64,000 nt of DNA from Qipengyuania gelatinilytica (lineage in GTDB: Bacteria > Pseudomonadota > Alphaproteobacteria > Sphingomonadales > Sphingomonadaceae): contig NZ_CP081294.1 in NCBI RefSeq assembly GCF_019711315.1, positions 124,001 to 188,000 on the forward strand, given 5' to 3'. Position 1 is the stretch's first letter; each line of letters starts with the position of its first letter. Below the pieces are notes generated by a model. The model saw nothing but the letters and a program-made list of their open reading frames with translations. It had not been told where the DNA came from and searched no databases. Shown piece by piece: positions 63,422-64,000 of the stretch. The position numbers were made by a program, and so were the translations under genes.

Positions 63422-64000
63422 TCAGGCGCCTTTCGACCGGATGGCCGTCGCGATAGCCTGTGCCGCGCGCGTCGAGGCCGGAGTGTCCGACAGCGCGAAT
63501 GTCTGGGAGATGAGGTCTTCCTGCGCAGGTTTGAACCGGGCGGCGGTTTGAGCCCAGTCCGGCAGTTCCTTTGCAAGCTCCTCGATCGATCCGACGCTTG
63601 GTCCAGTGCCAAGGAAGGGAAGGGTTTCGCGACCTTGGTCGGCCAGCGCTCCGTTGGGGTCGAGCAGGAATACAGCGCGGGGCCGGACAAGAAATTCGTA
63701 CAATTGGCTCGACGCGTCGCCGATATAGGCATCTGCACCAAGCATGTAGCTCATGTCGAACAGGCGCGGTCCATCGACGTCTACCAGCACGTTTGGCGCC
63801 GCAAGAGCGGACTCCGGCACGTCAGGACGACGCTTGGCCAGCTTGTACTCGGGCGAGACATGCATGGTCTTGCGGAACAGCATGACATGCGGAGCGAAGA
63901 TCAGGTTGTAGGCCTGGCCCTCCTCGCTGGCAAACCACTCGAGCAGCTGCGGCCCCGCCTCATACCAGCTCGACAGGTAGGGGTCGAAATGCGGGTTGTA
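63422..64000 (-). CDS. polysaccharide-type transferase, 5' part outside the window
   Basis: The frame stays open to the right window edge, so the N-terminus is missing; about 192 residues are visible. The C-terminal half, YMLGADAYIGDASSQLYEFLVRPRAVFLLDPNG, resembles the donor-binding end of CDP-glycerol-type polymerising transferases and related capsule enzymes. NPHFDPYLSSWYEAGPQLLEW lies upstream. The exact activity cannot be decided from this part. The next gene on the strand is the GT4 glycosyltransferase, and both likely act on an exopolysaccharide. Confidence 0.65.
   Translation of the reverse strand, partial: YNPHFDPYLSSWYEAGPQLLEWFASEEGQAYNLIFAPHVMLFRKTMHVSPEYKLAKRRPDVPESALAAPNVLVDVDGPRLFDMSYMLGADAYIGDASSQLYEFLVRPRAVFLLDPNGALADQGRETLPFLGTGPSVGSIEELAKELPDWAQTAARFKPAQEDLISQTFALSDTPASTRAAQAIATAIRSKGA

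Overview
The window is a dense, high-GC bacterial chromosome segment. I read it as an alphaproteobacterium of the order Sphingomonadales, most likely near Erythrobacteraceae (Erythrobacter/Qipengyuania-like). This is inferred from gene families, GTG/TTG starts, an alphaproteobacterial-type SOS box (GTTC-N7-GTTC) and exosortase-A-associated genes. No species can be assigned from sequence alone. I see no tRNA, rRNA, insertion sequence, prophage or CRISPR array. Most of it is ordinary housekeeping DNA with many 1-8 nt gene overlaps.

Layout: (1) 1-4.7 kb: the end of ligA, a small membrane protein and a class A beta-lactamase-fold serine hydrolase, facing a minus-strand operon (SDR, subclass B3 metallo-beta-lactamase, prmA, DUF2459-type protein). 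(2) 4.8-9.6 kb: sdhCDA, then a translationally coupled HExxH lipoprotein in the place where sdhB might be expected, a membrane protein and a periplasmic cyclophilin. (3) 9.7-13.5 kb: a BlaI repressor, an M56 (BlaR1-like) protease whose periplasmic part is a coiled coil rather than a penicillin sensor, and CreD. Two BlaI-type operators lie on the promoter and terminators bound the units. (4) 13.5-23 kb: ypfJ-like metallopeptidase, 3-hydroxybutyrate dehydrogenase, guaB, rsmB, TPR protein, rppH, an HSL-type esterase and korAB. (5) 23-30 kb: two PAP2 phosphatases around a YdjM-like protein, photolyase, a cyclopropane-fatty-acid-synthase-like methyltransferase, a serine-hydrolase lipoprotein and a PilZ protein. 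(6) 30-42.4 kb: SDR-purF facing lolCD, small genes, glutathione peroxidase, dnaE, an acyl-CoA ligase, rluE and a DUF1330 protein. (7) 42.4-46.9 kb: a lower-GC islet with a 103-residue orphan ORF, an SOS-boxed radical SAM gene, moaB, a lytic transglycosylase and a cysteine-free UDG-superfamily protein. (8) 47-54.8 kb: ETF-ubiquinone oxidoreductase, ispE, N-formylglutamate amidohydrolase, ilvD, nnr and a TrmA-family RNA methyltransferase. (9) 54.8-59.2 kb: an exosortase-A-associated block (acyl carrier protein, acyl-CoA ligase, PLP decarboxylase, AAA ATPase) without xrtA itself in view. (10) 59.2-64 kb: zapE, a hotdog thioesterase, the displaced sdhB, a HAD phosphatase and two glycan-assembly genes, the last cut by the window edge.

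The most interesting points are the BlaI/M56/CreD module with its redesigned sensor, the ACP-ligase-decarboxylase cassette, the SOS box at the radical SAM gene, the dnaE leader with two strong dyads, and the separation of sdhB from sdhCDA by about 53 kb. No stretch over 300 bases is empty except 42358-42734, which holds the low-GC orphan ORF.
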